Of a stretch of 64,000 nucleotides of DNA, positions 1 to 9,443 are shown one piece after another. Under the pieces are notes generated by a model. That model had not been told where the DNA came from. It did not search any database and saw only the letters and a program-made list of their open reading frames with translations. The DNA comes from Gymnodinialimonas sp. 57CJ19 (GTDB lineage Bacteria; Pseudomonadota; Alphaproteobacteria; Rhodobacterales; Rhodobacteraceae), in the NCBI RefSeq assembly GCF_038396845.1, contig NZ_CP151587.1, positions 1,090,001 to 1,154,000 of the forward strand, in the 5' to 3' direction. Both the position numbers and the translations under genes were made by a program. The number at the start of each line of letters is the position of its first letter. Position 1 is the stretch's first letter.

Positions 1-411
1 AACGATACGCCCATGCCCTTGGGCCCGCATGACAGGAATGACGGCACGGGTCAGGTGATGCAGGCCGAACACGTTGGTTTCAAAGGTTTCGCGCAGGGCG
101 TCCGTTGGCAGGTCTTCCACCAGACCGGGCAACCCGAACCCCGCGTTGTTGAACAGGGCATCCAGCGTGCCGCCAGTACGATCCAGCACCTCGGCCAAGC
201 CCGTTTCGATGCTTTTCGTGTCGGCCATGTCGAGCAGCCCGCTTTCCAGCCCCTCCGCCTCCAGTCGGGTGCGGTCCTCGGGGCGGCGCACACAGGCGAA
301 CACGCGCCAGCCACGGGTGTGCAGCGTGCGGGCGGCAGCAAGGCCGATTCCGGACGAACTGCCGGTGATCAGGATGGATCGCGTCACGAAAAAACCCCTC
401 GCCTTGGACAT
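1..411 (-). CDS. SDR-family oxidoreductase, N-terminal part (cut by window edge)
   Basis: This is the first 137 codons of a short-chain dehydrogenase/reductase; the rest lies left of base 1. The reverse strand translates to a Rossmann start with the cofactor motif TGSSSGIG, then a typical NNAG element (LDALFNNAGFG), and it stops at GRIV just before the usual catalytic Ser-Tyr-Lys region, which is not visible. The family uses NAD(P)H to reduce or oxidise alcohols and carbonyls; the substrate cannot be inferred. The ATG at 411 gives nine residues before the GTG at 387, which is the alternative start. The gene follows the SH3-domain gene on the same strand with about 75 bases between. Confidence 0.85.
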   Translation of the reverse strand, partial: MSKARGFFVTRSILITGSSSGIGLAAARTLHTRGWRVFACVRRPEDRTRLEAEGLESGLLDMADTKSIETGLAEVLDRTGGTLDALFNNAGFGLPGLVEDLPTDALRETFETNVFGLHHLTRAVIPVMRAQGHGRIV

Positions 412-486
412 GAAATGCCTAGGGCAAGGGGGGGGCAGGGCGCAAGCGGATCAATAGAGGACCACTATCCGCAAGCGAGGCAGGGG

Positions 487-1176
487 TCAGTTTACGACCG
501 GCTCAAGGAATTCGGCGGCCATGTAGCCTTCAAGGTCCGAGCCGACGATGCGCAGGCGCGCCCAGTTGTCCGGCGCCTCGGCAAGGAATTCAACTTCGGC
601 ACCGCGCCGCAACGATGTCAGCACGGCGGTGTTGGTCGAGGGGCCTTCGCGGAAGTTCACCGCGCTGGCCGCGACACGCCACACCTCGGGAGAGGTCTCG
701 GCGGCAGTCGGTTGCTCGGTGCCCGTGGCGGTAATCTCTTCTGGCTGTGCCAGGGCGGCCACGGCGACGCTGGCAATTTCGTTTTCGTCGCCAATCAGGT
801 CGGCCGGGTTAATCACCGCGTCGATCATGTAATACTCGCCATCATTCGTCGCGAGCATCAGGCTGCCGGCCTCATCCGCGATCAACGCGTTGCCGCTGGT
901 TACATACTGGCGGCGGCTGATCGGCACGTTCGGTGCGGAAACAGTACCGGCCTGGGCACTGGCGATGAACGACTGAATCCACCCACTCGCACCTTCATTA
1001 CGTGGGGAAAGCGGCGTGATCGGATCAGAGGCGCGCGATGTGCTGCTTGTCACCTCGACCTGCGCGCCGTGGTCCTCGCCCGGAATGACGATCATTGCCA
1101 CGTAAAGGGCGGCGGCGAGAGTGGCGGACATTTTGATCATGGGGCTCAGGGGGTAGAAAGATGATTTCAGTCGCAT
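487..1176 (-). CDS. SH3-domain (SH3b) envelope protein
   Basis: A 229-residue protein with a hydrophobic N-terminal segment (about residues 13-33, around ATLAAALYVAMIVIPG) that can serve as a signal peptide or membrane anchor. A long low-complexity middle follows, and a bacterial SH3 domain occupies about residues 165-229 (NFREGPS early, WARLRIV, then GYMAAEFLEP at the end). Such domains bind peptidoglycan or protein partners in the periplasm; no catalytic domain is visible. The ATG at 1176 is preceded by a GGCGGAAA sequence, whereas the internal Met at residue 13 has no Shine-Dalgarno, so the longer form is preferred. It is divergent from parC. Confidence 0.7.
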   Translation of the reverse strand: MRLKSSFYPLSPMIKMSATLAAALYVAMIVIPGEDHGAQVEVTSSTSRASDPITPLSPRNEGASGWIQSFIASAQAGTVSAPNVPISRRQYVTSGNALIADEAGSLMLATNDGEYYMIDAVINPADLIGDENEIASVAVAALAQPEEITATGTEQPTAAETSPEVWRVAASAVNFREGPSTNTAVLTSLRRGAEVEFLAEAPDNWARLRIVGSDLEGYMAAEFLEPVVN

Positions 1177-1282
1177 AATGTTTCCGCCGATTCGATGATA
1201 GGGGTTTCACAGACTAAACGTGGTGAACCCACAAACGGTTCCTTGCCTAAGCTCATGAAGTCGCGATAGGTCGGTAATCCTG

Positions 1283-3598
1283 ATGAGCAGTGATGACGAC
1301 ACACAGGATTCCAACCCCGAGCAGCGTAACGTCTCGGAACCGTTGAGCCGCGCAATCGGCTCGCGCTACTTGCAGTATGCGCTCTCTACAATCATGCACC
1401 GTGCCCTGCCCGATGCCCGCGACGGGTTGAAGCCCGTGCACCGCCGCATTCTCTATGCGATGCGCGAGTTGCGTTTGGCGTCGAACGGCGGGTTCCGGAA
1501 ATCGGCCAAGATCAGCGGCGATGTGATGGGGAACTATCACCCTCACGGGGATGCTGCGATCTATGACGCGATGGCGCGTTTGGCGCAGGATTTCGTCATT
1601 CGCTACCCGCTGGTCGATGGCCAGGGCAACTTCGGCAACATCGACGGCGATAACCCGGCGGCGGCGCGGTATACCGAGGCCCGGATGACCGCGATGGCCG
1701 AGGCTTTGCTGGAAGGCCTGTCCGAGGACGCGGTGAATTTCCGCGACAACTACGACGGCACCCTGCAAGAGCCCGAGGTTCTGCCCGCCCAGGTGCCAAA
1801 CCTTCTGGCGAACGGCTCCAGCGGGATCGCTGTGGGGATGGCGACCAACATTCCGCCCCACAATCTGGATGAGCTGATCGCGGCCTGCCTGCACCTGATC
1901 AAGACGCCGGACGCCCGTGATGAGACGCTTCTGAACTACGTCCAGGGCCCAGACTTCCCCACCGGCGGCGTTATCGTCGAACCAAAGGAAAGCATGGCCG
2001 AGACCTATCGCACCGGCAAAGGCGGTTTCCGGGTGCGGGCGAAATACGAGGTTGAGGATTTGGGCCGGGGGCAGTGGCAGATCGTTGTCACGGAAATTCC
2101 CTACCAGGTGCAGAAATCCAAGCTGATCGAGAAGCTGGCCGAGCTGATCCAGCTGAAGAAAGTGCCGATTCTAGCGGACGTGCGCGATGAATCCGCCGAT
2201 GACATCCGCATCATTCTGGAGCCGCGTGCCAAGACCGTCGATCCCGATGTCCTTATGGCGGCCCTGTTCCGGCAATCGGACTTGGAGAATCGCTTTAGCC
2301 TCAACATGAACGTGCTGATCGACGGGCGCACTCCGAAGGTGTGCTCGCTGAAGGAGGTGCTGCGCGCATTCCTCGATCATCGCCAGGACGTTCTGCTGCG
2401 CCGCTCGCGCCACCGTCTTGCGCAGATTGACCACCGGCTGGAGGTGCTGGAAGGCTTCCTGATCGCCTTCCTCAACCTGGATCGCGTGATCGACATCATC
2501 CGCTACGACGACCACCCCAAGGCCGCGCTGATGCGGGAAGATTGGGGGCAGGATTTCGTCCGCGCGACCTCGGAAGCAGACTACAAGACCCCCGGCCCCG
2601 GCGAGGGGGAGCTGACCGAAGTGCAGGTCGAGGCGATCCTCAACATGCGCCTGCGCAGCCTTCGCCGTCTGGAAGAGATGGAGCTGCAAGCCGAGCGTGA
2701 CCGCCTGATGGAGGAACGTGCCGGGCTGGAGGATTTGCTGGCCGAAGAGGGTCTGCAATGGGACCGCATCGCGGAAGAGCTGAAAGAGGTGCGCAAGAAA
2801 TTCGGGGCCAAGGTCGACGGCGGCGCGCGGCGCACGCAGTTTGCCGAGGCAGGCAGCGTCGAAGAGGTCTCGCTTGAGGCGATGATCGAGCGGGAGCCTG
2901 TGACGATAGTGTGCAGCCAGATGGGCTGGATCCGCGCGATGAAAGGCCACGTGGATCTGACGCAGGAAATGAAATTCCGCGACGGCGACGGCCCGCGTTT
3001 CGCGATTCACGCTGAAACAACCGACAAGCTGCTGATCCTGGGTTCCACCGGCCGCGTCTACACGCTCGGCGCCAACGGCCTGCCCGGCGGGCGCGGATTG
3101 GGAGAGCCTCTGCGGCTTATGGTGGATCTGCCCAATGAGGTGCAGATTGTGGATCTGTTCGTCCACAAGCCCGGCGCAAAGCGGTTGATAGCCTCAAGTG
3201 CCGGGGACGGTTTCCTGGTTGCCGAGGAAGATGTTCTTGCGCAGACGCGCTCTGGCAAGCAAGTGCTGAACGTCAAGGAAGGCGTCACCGCCATGGTCTG
3301 CCGTGCCGTAGCCGAAGGCGAAGACCACGTCGCCGTGGTCGGAGAGAATCGCAAGCTACTGGTCTTCCCGCTGGACGAGCTTCCAGAGATGGGCCGAGGC
3401 AAAGGCGTGCGACTGCAGCGGTTCAAAGACGGTGGCATGTCCGACGCGCGGACCTTTCGTCTGGCCGATGGCCTGACGTGGCAAGACCCAGCGGGCCGCA
3501 CGCGCACCGAGATGGAGTTGGCGGAGTGGACCGCCAAACGCGCCAGCGCCGGTCGTATGGCCCCACGCGGGTTCCCACGGGATAACCGGTTTAACTAA
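1283..3598 (+). CDS. parC: DNA topoisomerase IV subunit A
   Basis: A 771-residue type IIA topoisomerase subunit that breaks and rejoins DNA and pairs with ParE to unlink daughter chromosomes. The start of the breakage domain reads [19 protein letters not shown]. The active-site tyrosine is Tyr130 in [10 protein letters not shown]. The C-terminal third is the beta-pinwheel DNA-wrapping domain. Length and the absence of a GyrA-box (QRRGGKG) in the C-terminal domain point to ParC rather than GyrA. The quinolone-determining stretch reads [11 protein letters not shown], so Ala91 stands where E. coli ParC has Ser80, and Asp95 where it has Glu84. ParE is not in the window. Confidence 0.93.
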   Translation: MSSDDDTQDSNPEQRNVSEPLSRAIGSRYLQYALSTIMHRALPDARDGLKPVHRRILYAMRELRLASNGGFRKSAKISGDVMGNYHPHGDAAIYDAMARLAQDFVIRYPLVDGQGNFGNIDGDNPAAARYTEARMTAMAEALLEGLSEDAVNFRDNYDGTLQEPEVLPAQVPNLLANGSSGIAVGMATNIPPHNLDELIAACLHLIKTPDARDETLLNYVQGPDFPTGGVIVEPKESMAETYRTGKGGFRVRAKYEVEDLGRGQWQIVVTEIPYQVQKSKLIEKLAELIQLKKVPILADVRDESADDIRIILEPRAKTVDPDVLMAALFRQSDLENRFSLNMNVLIDGRTPKVCSLKEVLRAFLDHRQDVLLRRSRHRLAQIDHRLEVLEGFLIAFLNLDRVIDIIRYDDHPKAALMREDWGQDFVRATSEADYKTPGPGEGELTEVQVEAILNMRLRSLRRLEEMELQAERDRLMEERAGLEDLLAEEGLQWDRIAEELKEVRKKFGAKVDGGARRTQFAEAGSVEEVSLEAMIEREPVTIVCSQMGWIRAMKGHVDLTQEMKFRDGDGPRFAIHAETTDKLLILGSTGRVYTLGANGLPGGRGLGEPLRLMVDLPNEVQIVDLFVHKPGAKRLIASSAGDGFLVAEEDVLAQTRSGKQVLNVKEGVTAMVCRAVAEGEDHVAVVGENRKLLVFPLDELPEMGRGKGVRLQRFKDGGMSDARTFRLADGLTWQDPAGRTRTEMELAEWTAKRASAGRMAPRGFPRDNRFN

Positions 3599-3873
3599 GC
3601 AGTTGAAATGCCGTATGAATATGGCTTTCCCCTCCGGGGGCTGCGCGGTGTGTCCAACTAAATTCCAAGGCATTTGTGTGACGCCAATCGCTGCTTTCCC
3701 GGTTCCGATGAGAAGCGCGCAATCTCTTTATGCCTTCGGCGGTCTTTCGCCGGTTGGGCCAAATATGTGAACCTTTGGGTTACACTTCACGGCAACCGGT
3801 CAACCAACGCCTTTACCAGACCCCATCACAACCCTAGTTTCTGCCGAAATTCAAACTCTCAGGAGACCGACCG

Positions 3874-4554
3874 ATGTTTCGCCCGGCCCGATTTATGTCC
3901 CGCTTCACGCCCCTCGCTTTGATCGCCACCCTTGTGGCCTGTGCTGCGGGTGATCCGTTGGATGAAGAGTTGCCCCCGATGGGGGACTTCCGCCTCGCGC
4001 ATAACATCGTTGTGGCGGACAACATGCAACAGGTGCCGCCCTCGCGGAATGCAACGCCAGAGGAATGGGTCGAGATCCTCGAATCAGAGATCGATCGTCG
4101 TTTTGGCGGCTATGAGGGCGACCGCCTGTATCACATCGGTGTGGCGGTCGATGGCTATGCGCTGGCCCCTCCCGGTATTCCGATCGTGCTGAGCCCGCGT
4201 TCGATTCTCGTGCTGTCGGTGAACATCTGGGACGATGAATTAGGCCGCAAGCTGCATGACGAAGCCGAACAGATCATCGTTTTTGAAGGCACCAGCCCCG
4301 AAACGATGCTGGTGGGCTCGGGTATCGCCCGTAATCGGACCGAGCAAATGCAGATCTTGTCGCGCAACGCGGCCCGGCGCATCCAGTTGTTCATGCTGGA
4401 AAACCCCGAGTGGTTTAACATCTCGGAGGAAGAAGCCGCCGCAGCCGTAAGTGGTGTTGGCGCCTTGGCTGAAGCTGCCGAGGCGGAAGCGGCCATTGAG
4501 GCGGCCAGCGCAGAGTGTGTTCCAACGGACGAAGCGCCCTGTCCTGAGCTGTGA
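3874..4554 (+). CDS. Putative lipoprotein of unknown function
   Basis: A 226-residue protein with a signal peptide ending in a lipobox, LVAC, with the lipidated Cys at residue 23. The body has no domain I recognise. The C-terminus is rich in Ala and Glu (about residues 190-215) and ends with two Cys residues (ECVPTDEAPC) that could form a disulfide. It probably sits in the outer or inner membrane facing the periplasm. The start is preceded by AGGAGACC. It stands alone between parC and tuf; the 275 bases upstream contain nothing I can name. Confidence 0.65.
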   Translation: MFRPARFMSRFTPLALIATLVACAAGDPLDEELPPMGDFRLAHNIVVADNMQQVPPSRNATPEEWVEILESEIDRRFGGYEGDRLYHIGVAVDGYALAPPGIPIVLSPRSILVLSVNIWDDELGRKLHDEAEQIIVFEGTSPETMLVGSGIARNRTEQMQILSRNAARRIQLFMLENPEWFNISEEEAAAAVSGVGALAEAAEAEAAIEAASAECVPTDEAPCPEL

Positions 4555-4569
4555 GTGTAAACTCGCGGG

Positions 4570-4598
4570 TTGATTTTCTTCGCTAACACGCATACCTC
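4570..4598 (+). promoter_or_regulatory. Candidate sigma70-type promoter for the first tuf
   Basis: TTGATT (4570-4575), a 17-base spacer and TACCTC (4593-4598) stand about 70 bases upstream of the tuf start. The -35 is good and the -10 only partial, so the assignment is tentative. Confidence 0.35.
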
Positions 4599-4667
4599 GC
4601 CCGCGATGATGAAATCGGTCAGGCGTCCCATTCAGGGGCGCTCCCCCCAAGTGCGAGGTGCCATCCC

Positions 4668-5843
<1,176 letters not shown>

Positions 5844-5948
5844 CCGCGACTTTTCTTAAGAAAGGTCTGCGGAGTGGGCCTTGGGTGGCAGTGTCTTTTG
5901 GGAACCAAAAGATCACGCAAGCCCGAGGCATCACCCGGTAGAAATAGA

Positions 5949-5978
5949 AAAGGCCGCCCCTTCGGGCGGCCTTTGTCA
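5949..5978 (+). terminator. Rho-independent terminator of tuf copy 1
   Basis: An 11-bp perfect stem AAAGGCCGCCC/GGGCGGCCTTT with a CTTC loop (5949-5974), about 105 bases after the tuf stop. The hairpin and the 12 bases after it are identical to those behind the second tuf. From here to the acetyltransferase start at 6287 I see no other convincing feature. Confidence 0.85.
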
Positions 5979-6286
5979 TGAGTGGGCCGTCGAGGATTTT
6001 GAACCGCGGCGGGAAAAGGCGCTATTGCTGAAGCTAAACCAGCCGGCCCACACCGTCGAAGCTGGGGACGGCCTTCGCCCCACGCGGGGGCCTTGTTCCA
6101 TGCCCGCCGCCCCCCAAACGGCACGCCCCACCTCCCCCTTCACCTTGGCAAATACACCTCCCCCCGGAGGGCCCCTGACCACACGGCAATTCATTCGCGA
6201 ATAGGACGCGCCTTTAGCCTGTGTTCTCGGCGATCAAGACTGTACTGACCTTGCACACCCTCAAGCATTCGACTGCAAAGGCGCCC

Positions 6287-6820
6287 ATGCAAGACCTCTC
6301 CCCCGCCCCCAGACTTACGACCGAACGGTTGCTGTTACGCGGCCCCAAACGCGGTGACCTGCCTGCCTTCACCCGCTTTGTGACCAGCGCCCCCTCCATG
6401 GTCGCGCAGGGGGAGGTCGGCACGTCGGAGCAAGCATGGTTCGCCTTCATGGCCGGGATCGGCCACTGGCATTGGCACGGATTCGGGTTCTTTGTTCTGG
6501 TGGAGCAACAAACAGGGCAGCCCGTGGGGCGTGTGGGATTGATCCAGCACTCGAACTGGCCCGATGTGGAACTGGCCTGGCATCTGTTTGAAGGGGCCGA
6601 GGGGAAAGGCTTCGCCACGGAAGCCGGCATCGCCGTCAAGACGTGGGCACGAGAGGTCTTGGGGCTGAAGCAGCTCTATAGCTACATCGACATAGCCAAC
6701 ACACGGTCACAGGCCGTGGCCCGCAGGCTCGGGGCGACGACCGATGGCACGCGGGCCGCCCACGAGGCGGACGCCGAAGTGTGGGTTCACTCTGTAGACG
6801 TCCCACCGCGTACTGCGTGA
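6287..6820 (+). CDS. GNAT-family N-acetyltransferase (RimJ/RimL type)
   Basis: A 177-residue acetyl-CoA-dependent transferase. It begins with the family opening LTTERLLLRGPKRGD, has PVGRVGL in the central strand and the acetyl-CoA binding region around GKGFATEAG (the usual G-x-G-x-A element), and ends with NTRSQAVARRLGA, typical of RimJ/RimL and antibiotic-type acetyltransferases. The substrate is unknown. The reading frame opens 22 codons earlier, but the Met at 6287 sits directly before the conserved domain. Confidence 0.8.
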   Translation: MQDLSPAPRLTTERLLLRGPKRGDLPAFTRFVTSAPSMVAQGEVGTSEQAWFAFMAGIGHWHWHGFGFFVLVEQQTGQPVGRVGLIQHSNWPDVELAWHLFEGAEGKGFATEAGIAVKTWAREVLGLKQLYSYIDIANTRSQAVARRLGATTDGTRAAHEADAEVWVHSVDVPPRTA

Positions 6821-6848
6821 CGCCCAAAGACCTGCCGCACAACAAAAA

Positions 6849-6880
6849 GCCGCCCCCGGTAAAAGGGGCGGCCGCTTCTT
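6849..6880. terminator. Bidirectional terminator between convergent genes
   Basis: An 8-bp stem GCCGCCCC/GGGGCGGC at 6849-6872, preceded by AACAAAAA and followed by CGCTTCTT. It can stop the acetyltransferase transcript on the plus strand and the small exported-protein transcript on the minus strand. Confidence 0.65.
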
Positions 6881-6897
6881 GAAGGTCTACTCAACGC

Positions 6898-7167
6898 TTA
6901 TCGGATCAGGCCCTCGCGGCGGAACAGGGCTTCAATTCGCTGGGTCAGTTCGAAGTCGGTATATGAGCCGCGGCTGATCAGCAGCAGGTGAAGTTCGCTG
7001 ATGGCAGAACATTGCAGCGCCCCATACGGCAAATTGCGCGCACGGGCGGGTGCCCGATTGAAAACGGTCTGACGCAGTTGGTTGCAGCTATGGCTATCGG
7101 CGGCGGCCATGGATGGGATCATGGGCAACGCCATGGCAAGGGAAAGGGTCAAAATAAGGGATCGCAT
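6898..7167 (-). CDS. Small exported protein of unknown function
   Basis: An 89-residue protein with a clear signal peptide (MRSLILTLSLAMALPM up to about SMAAADS), leaving a mature domain of some 65 residues with two Cys (HSCNQLRQ and LQCSAIS) that could pair. It contains no recognised domain. The start is preceded by GGAGAAAAC on the minus strand. It is probably a periplasmic protein on its own transcript, with the shared terminator at 6849. Confidence 0.6.
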   Translation of the reverse strand: MRSLILTLSLAMALPMIPSMAAADSHSCNQLRQTVFNRAPARARNLPYGALQCSAISELHLLLISRGSYTDFELTQRIEALFRREGLIR

Positions 7168-7295
7168 AAGGGGTTTTCTCCAGAAGGGGTTATCGGAGCT
7201 ACCCTAACATGCGATTTTTCATCTGTCCGAGTAGGGATTTCCGTATCCTTTATCTGGACATGGGGGAAAATCCGGCCTACTCCGTGCCTCGGTCT

Positions 7296-7371
7296 AGGGG
7301 CGTAGCTCAGTTGGTAGAGCACCGGATTCCAAATCCGACGGTCGGGAGTTCGAGTCTCTCCGCCCCTGCCA
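7296..7371 (+). tRNA. trnW: tRNA-Trp (anticodon CCA)
   Basis: A complete 76-base cloverleaf: acceptor AGGGGCG/CGCCCCT, D-arm GCTC-AGTTGGTA-GAGC, anticodon stem CCGGA/TCCGA... with loop TTCCAAA giving anticodon CCA, T-arm GGGAG-TTCGAGT-CTCTC, discriminator G, and an encoded 3' CCA. It lies between tuf and secE, the usual position for this tRNA. Confidence 0.97.
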
Positions 7372-7390
7372 GACCACTTCTGTATAATAC

Positions 7391-7480
7391 GCCCTACCGC
7401 TGCGCTACTTGAGGGCTCTTGCCTTGCCCTACCGCTGCGCTGCTTGAGGGCTCTTGCCATGCCCTACCGCTGCGCTTCTT
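7391..7480. repeat. 35-bp tandem repeat, 2.6 copies
   Basis: Two full units (7391-7425 and 7426-7460) and a 20-base partial third (7461-7480). Each begins GCCCTACCGCTGCGCT and contains TTGAGGGCTCTTGCC; the copies differ at only a few positions. The array starts 20 bases after tRNA-Trp and ends just before the 3' end of the minus-strand YdcF-like gene. Confidence 0.8.
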
Positions 7481-7495
7481 CAAGGTCGGGTTTCC

Positions 7496-7957
7496 TCATC
7501 TGATCCGAAGCAACACGGCGATGACACCGGGGATCTCTCGCAGCCAACCTTTGACTTGCGGCCACAGCCGTGCACCGTTCAGGGGCGGGGCGCTGGTGGT
7601 CACGCGCAAGCCTTCGCGTCGGGCGATCAGGCGGGCGCGGGGCAGGTGATAGGCATCCGATACGATCAACACATCGGTTTCGCCCTGTAGCAATGGGATC
7701 GCGTTGCGGATGTTTTCTACGGTGTTGGTCGAGGTGTCTTCCAACCGGATCGCCTTGGGCGGCACGTTCGCGTCTTGCAAAATCGCTGACATCGCTTCGG
7801 CCTCGGTCGGGGGGAAACGCCCCAAGCCGCCGCAGGCAATCACAATCGTCCCGCGTCCCCCATGGAAAAGCGCGGCCCCATGGAGCGTCCTGCGCCGCAA
7901 TGTGGGCGAGGGGCCATCGCGCCAAACGGCGGCGCCTAGAATCAGGATTGCTGTCAC
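7496..7957 (-). CDS. YdcF/ElyC-family (DUF218) protein
   Basis: A 153-residue protein that fits the DUF218 fold. It opens with the strand ILILGAAVW, has CGGLGRFPPTEAEAM, then the family element LEDTSTNTVENIRNA and VLIVSDAYHLPRARLIA, whose SDAYH/RA pattern is the hallmark of YdcF/SanA/ElyC proteins. These proteins are linked to cell-envelope physiology but their chemistry is uncertain. This is a short, single-domain version without a membrane anchor. It is encoded opposite to secE. Confidence 0.78.
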   Translation of the reverse strand: MTAILILGAAVWRDGPSPTLRRRTLHGAALFHGGRGTIVIACGGLGRFPPTEAEAMSAILQDANVPPKAIRLEDTSTNTVENIRNAIPLLQGETDVLIVSDAYHLPRARLIARREGLRVTTSAPPLNGARLWPQVKGWLREIPGVIAVLLRIR

Positions 7958-8027
7958 TTGCTCAAGCCTCCTTGCATGACTGCGCCCTCATGCGTATATG
8001 CCGGGTGATCCAAGGAAGTGACCGACC

Positions 8028-8219
8028 ATGACAAACCCGTTCCAGTTTTTGCAGCAAACCCGCTCTGAAGTGGCGAAGGTTGTCTGGCCGACCCGCCGCG
8101 AAGTGCTGGTTACCACAGCTATGGTCTTTGTCATGGCCGTTATTGCCGCGATCTTCTTCTTCGGCGTTGATTGGGCGATCCGCAACGCGCTCGAGCTGAT
8201 CCTGACCTCCTTCGGTTAA
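8028..8219 (+). CDS. secE: Preprotein translocase subunit SecE
   Basis: A 63-residue subunit of the SecYEG channel. An amphipathic N-terminal helix contains the conserved EVAKVVWPTRREVL, followed by one transmembrane helix (about residues 25-45, TAMVFVMAVIAAIFFFGVD). This is the short single-span form usual in alphaproteobacteria. Its partner SecY is encoded at 50310. It is followed by nusG after a gap of 192 bases in which I see no clear terminator. Confidence 0.95.
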   Translation: MTNPFQFLQQTRSEVAKVVWPTRREVLVTTAMVFVMAVIAAIFFFGVDWAIRNALELILTSFG

Positions 8220-8411
8220 CTATTGGCTTCACAGCCCGTGCCATCGGGGGCTTGATTTCCCCGATCATGAGGCGTACTCCGCCTTAATCCCCCAATATTG
8301 AGGCATCCGACAGCGCGCACCGCTGGGATGTGGTAATGGGGAGAGGGCCGATTCTGGCCTTGGTGAAACATTCGGCCCGGCACGGGCCCGCTAATAAACG
8401 GAAACGCACTC

Positions 8412-8945
8412 ATGGCGAAGCGCTGGTACTCGGTCTCGGTTCTGTCGAACTTTGAAAAACGTATCGCAGAGCAGATCAGGACCGCCGTGGCCGAAAAGGG
8501 CCTGGAGGACGTGATCGAAGAAGTGCTGGTGCCCGAAGAAGACGTGATCGAAATCCGTCGCGGCAAAAAGGTCACCGTGCCGCGCCGCTTCATGCCCGGC
8601 TATGTGCTGGTCCGCATGGAAATGACCGACATCGGCTATCACGTGATTTCCTCGATCCAGCGGGTCACAGGTTTCCTTGGTCCCCAAGGCCGTCCCATGC
8701 CCATGCGCGATGAAGAGGTGAACGCGATCCTCAACCGTGTGGAAGAAGGCGAAGCATCGCCACGCTCCACGATCACGTTTGACGTGGGCGAGAAGGTCAA
8801 GGTCAACGATGGCCCGTTCGAGGATTTCGATGGCATGGTCGAGGAAGTGGACGAAGAGAACCAGCGCCTCAAGGTTACGGTTTCCATCTTTGGCCGCGCG
8901 ACGCCGGTGGAACTGGAATACACGCAGGTTTCCAAGCAAATGTAA
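8412..8945 (+). CDS. nusG: Transcription termination/antitermination factor NusG
   Basis: A 177-residue RNA polymerase accessory factor. The N-terminal NGN domain begins KRWYSVSVLSNFEKRIAEQI, and the C-terminal KOW domain covers about residues 122-175 (VGEKVKVNDGPFEDFDGMV). NusG binds the polymerase clamp and links transcription to Rho or to ribosomal S10, which is encoded at 31356. The upstream sequence has only a weak Shine-Dalgarno (ACGGAAACG). Confidence 0.96.
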   Translation: MAKRWYSVSVLSNFEKRIAEQIRTAVAEKGLEDVIEEVLVPEEDVIEIRRGKKVTVPRRFMPGYVLVRMEMTDIGYHVISSIQRVTGFLGPQGRPMPMRDEEVNAILNRVEEGEASPRSTITFDVGEKVKVNDGPFEDFDGMVEEVDEENQRLKVTVSIFGRATPVELEYTQVSKQM

Positions 8946-8972
8946 GGTTTGGTCCTTGTCCGGAACTTCCAT

Positions 8973-8998
8973 AGCCGCCCTTCTGGGGCGGCTTTTTC
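8973..8998 (+). terminator. Rho-independent terminator after nusG
   Basis: Stem AGCCGCCC/GGGCGGCT (8973-8980 with 8986-8993) followed by a run of T to 8997. It separates secE-nusG from the downstream gene pair; rplK therefore needs its own promoter. Confidence 0.9.
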
Positions 8999-9042
8999 GT
9001 TTGCGGGCGGGGCGTCGGGACTGACGGCCTCCGAAAACGTGA

Positions 9043-9057
9043 CTAACTAATTGTTAA
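9043..9057 (+). promoter_or_regulatory. Near-consensus CtrA-type box
   Basis: CTAA (9043-9046), seven bases, TTAA (9054-9057), followed by G. It differs by one base from the CtrA consensus TTAA-N7-TTAA and ends 23 bases upstream of the start at 9081, a position from which a regulator could control that gene pair. Confidence 0.35.
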
Positions 9058-9080
9058 GCGTCGCGCCCTAGGGTGCAGGG

Positions 9081-9443
9081 ATGGAGCTACTACGCCTCTT
9101 TCTGCCTGTGGTTTTCCCGTCTTGGCGCTTCTTTGCAGAGATCGGGGCGAGCCCGCGCATCCATTTTCGTACGGGCGATGGGCCGTGGCGGGACGCGATG
9201 GAGCGTCCTTGCGCCTTGAGTATCGCTCAACGGCTGCGGCGGTTGTTCTGGAACCCCGGATGGAATGAGGCGCTCTTTCTGTCGGCGCTGGCGGAACGGC
9301 TTCTTGTGGCCCCTGAACCGTGGCTGATGCCCGAGATTGAGGCGCGGCTCATGCGCTGCCACGGCTTGCCCCATCCGCCTGAGATTCGGTTGCTTTTTGT
9401 CACGCCCTCAGGGACCGAACAGGCGTGGCCCCGTGACGTTTGA
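9081..9443 (+). CDS. Uncharacterised protein paired with an HTTM-like membrane protein
   Basis: A 120-residue protein with no domain I can name with certainty. The start LFLPVVFPSWRFFAEIG, the ASPRIHFRT element and NPGWNEALFLSALAERL suggest a conserved cytoplasmic family that accompanies small HTTM-like membrane proteins, though this is from memory of similar pairs. Its 3' end overlaps the next gene by 11 bases, which suggests translational coupling and a joint function. A CtrA-like box lies just upstream. Confidence 0.55.
   Translation: MELLRLFLPVVFPSWRFFAEIGASPRIHFRTGDGPWRDAMERPCALSIAQRLRRLFWNPGWNEALFLSALAERLLVAPEPWLMPEIEARLMRCHGLPHPPEIRLLFVTPSGTEQAWPRDV

Noticed and set aside
13..1164. 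A 383-codon plus-strand frame across the SDR and SH3 genes
   Set aside because: It opposes two well-supported minus-strand genes and lacks recognisable domains or a good start.
3674..3922. An 82-codon frame before the lipoprotein gene
   Set aside because: It overlaps the lipoprotein start and has no ribosome site or recognisable content.
5881..6204. Frames between the tuf terminator and the acetyltransferase
   Set aside because: Proline-rich translations spanning the terminator hairpin; no start sites.
7391..7480. CRISPR array
   Set aside because: Units abut directly without unique spacers, and no cas genes are present.
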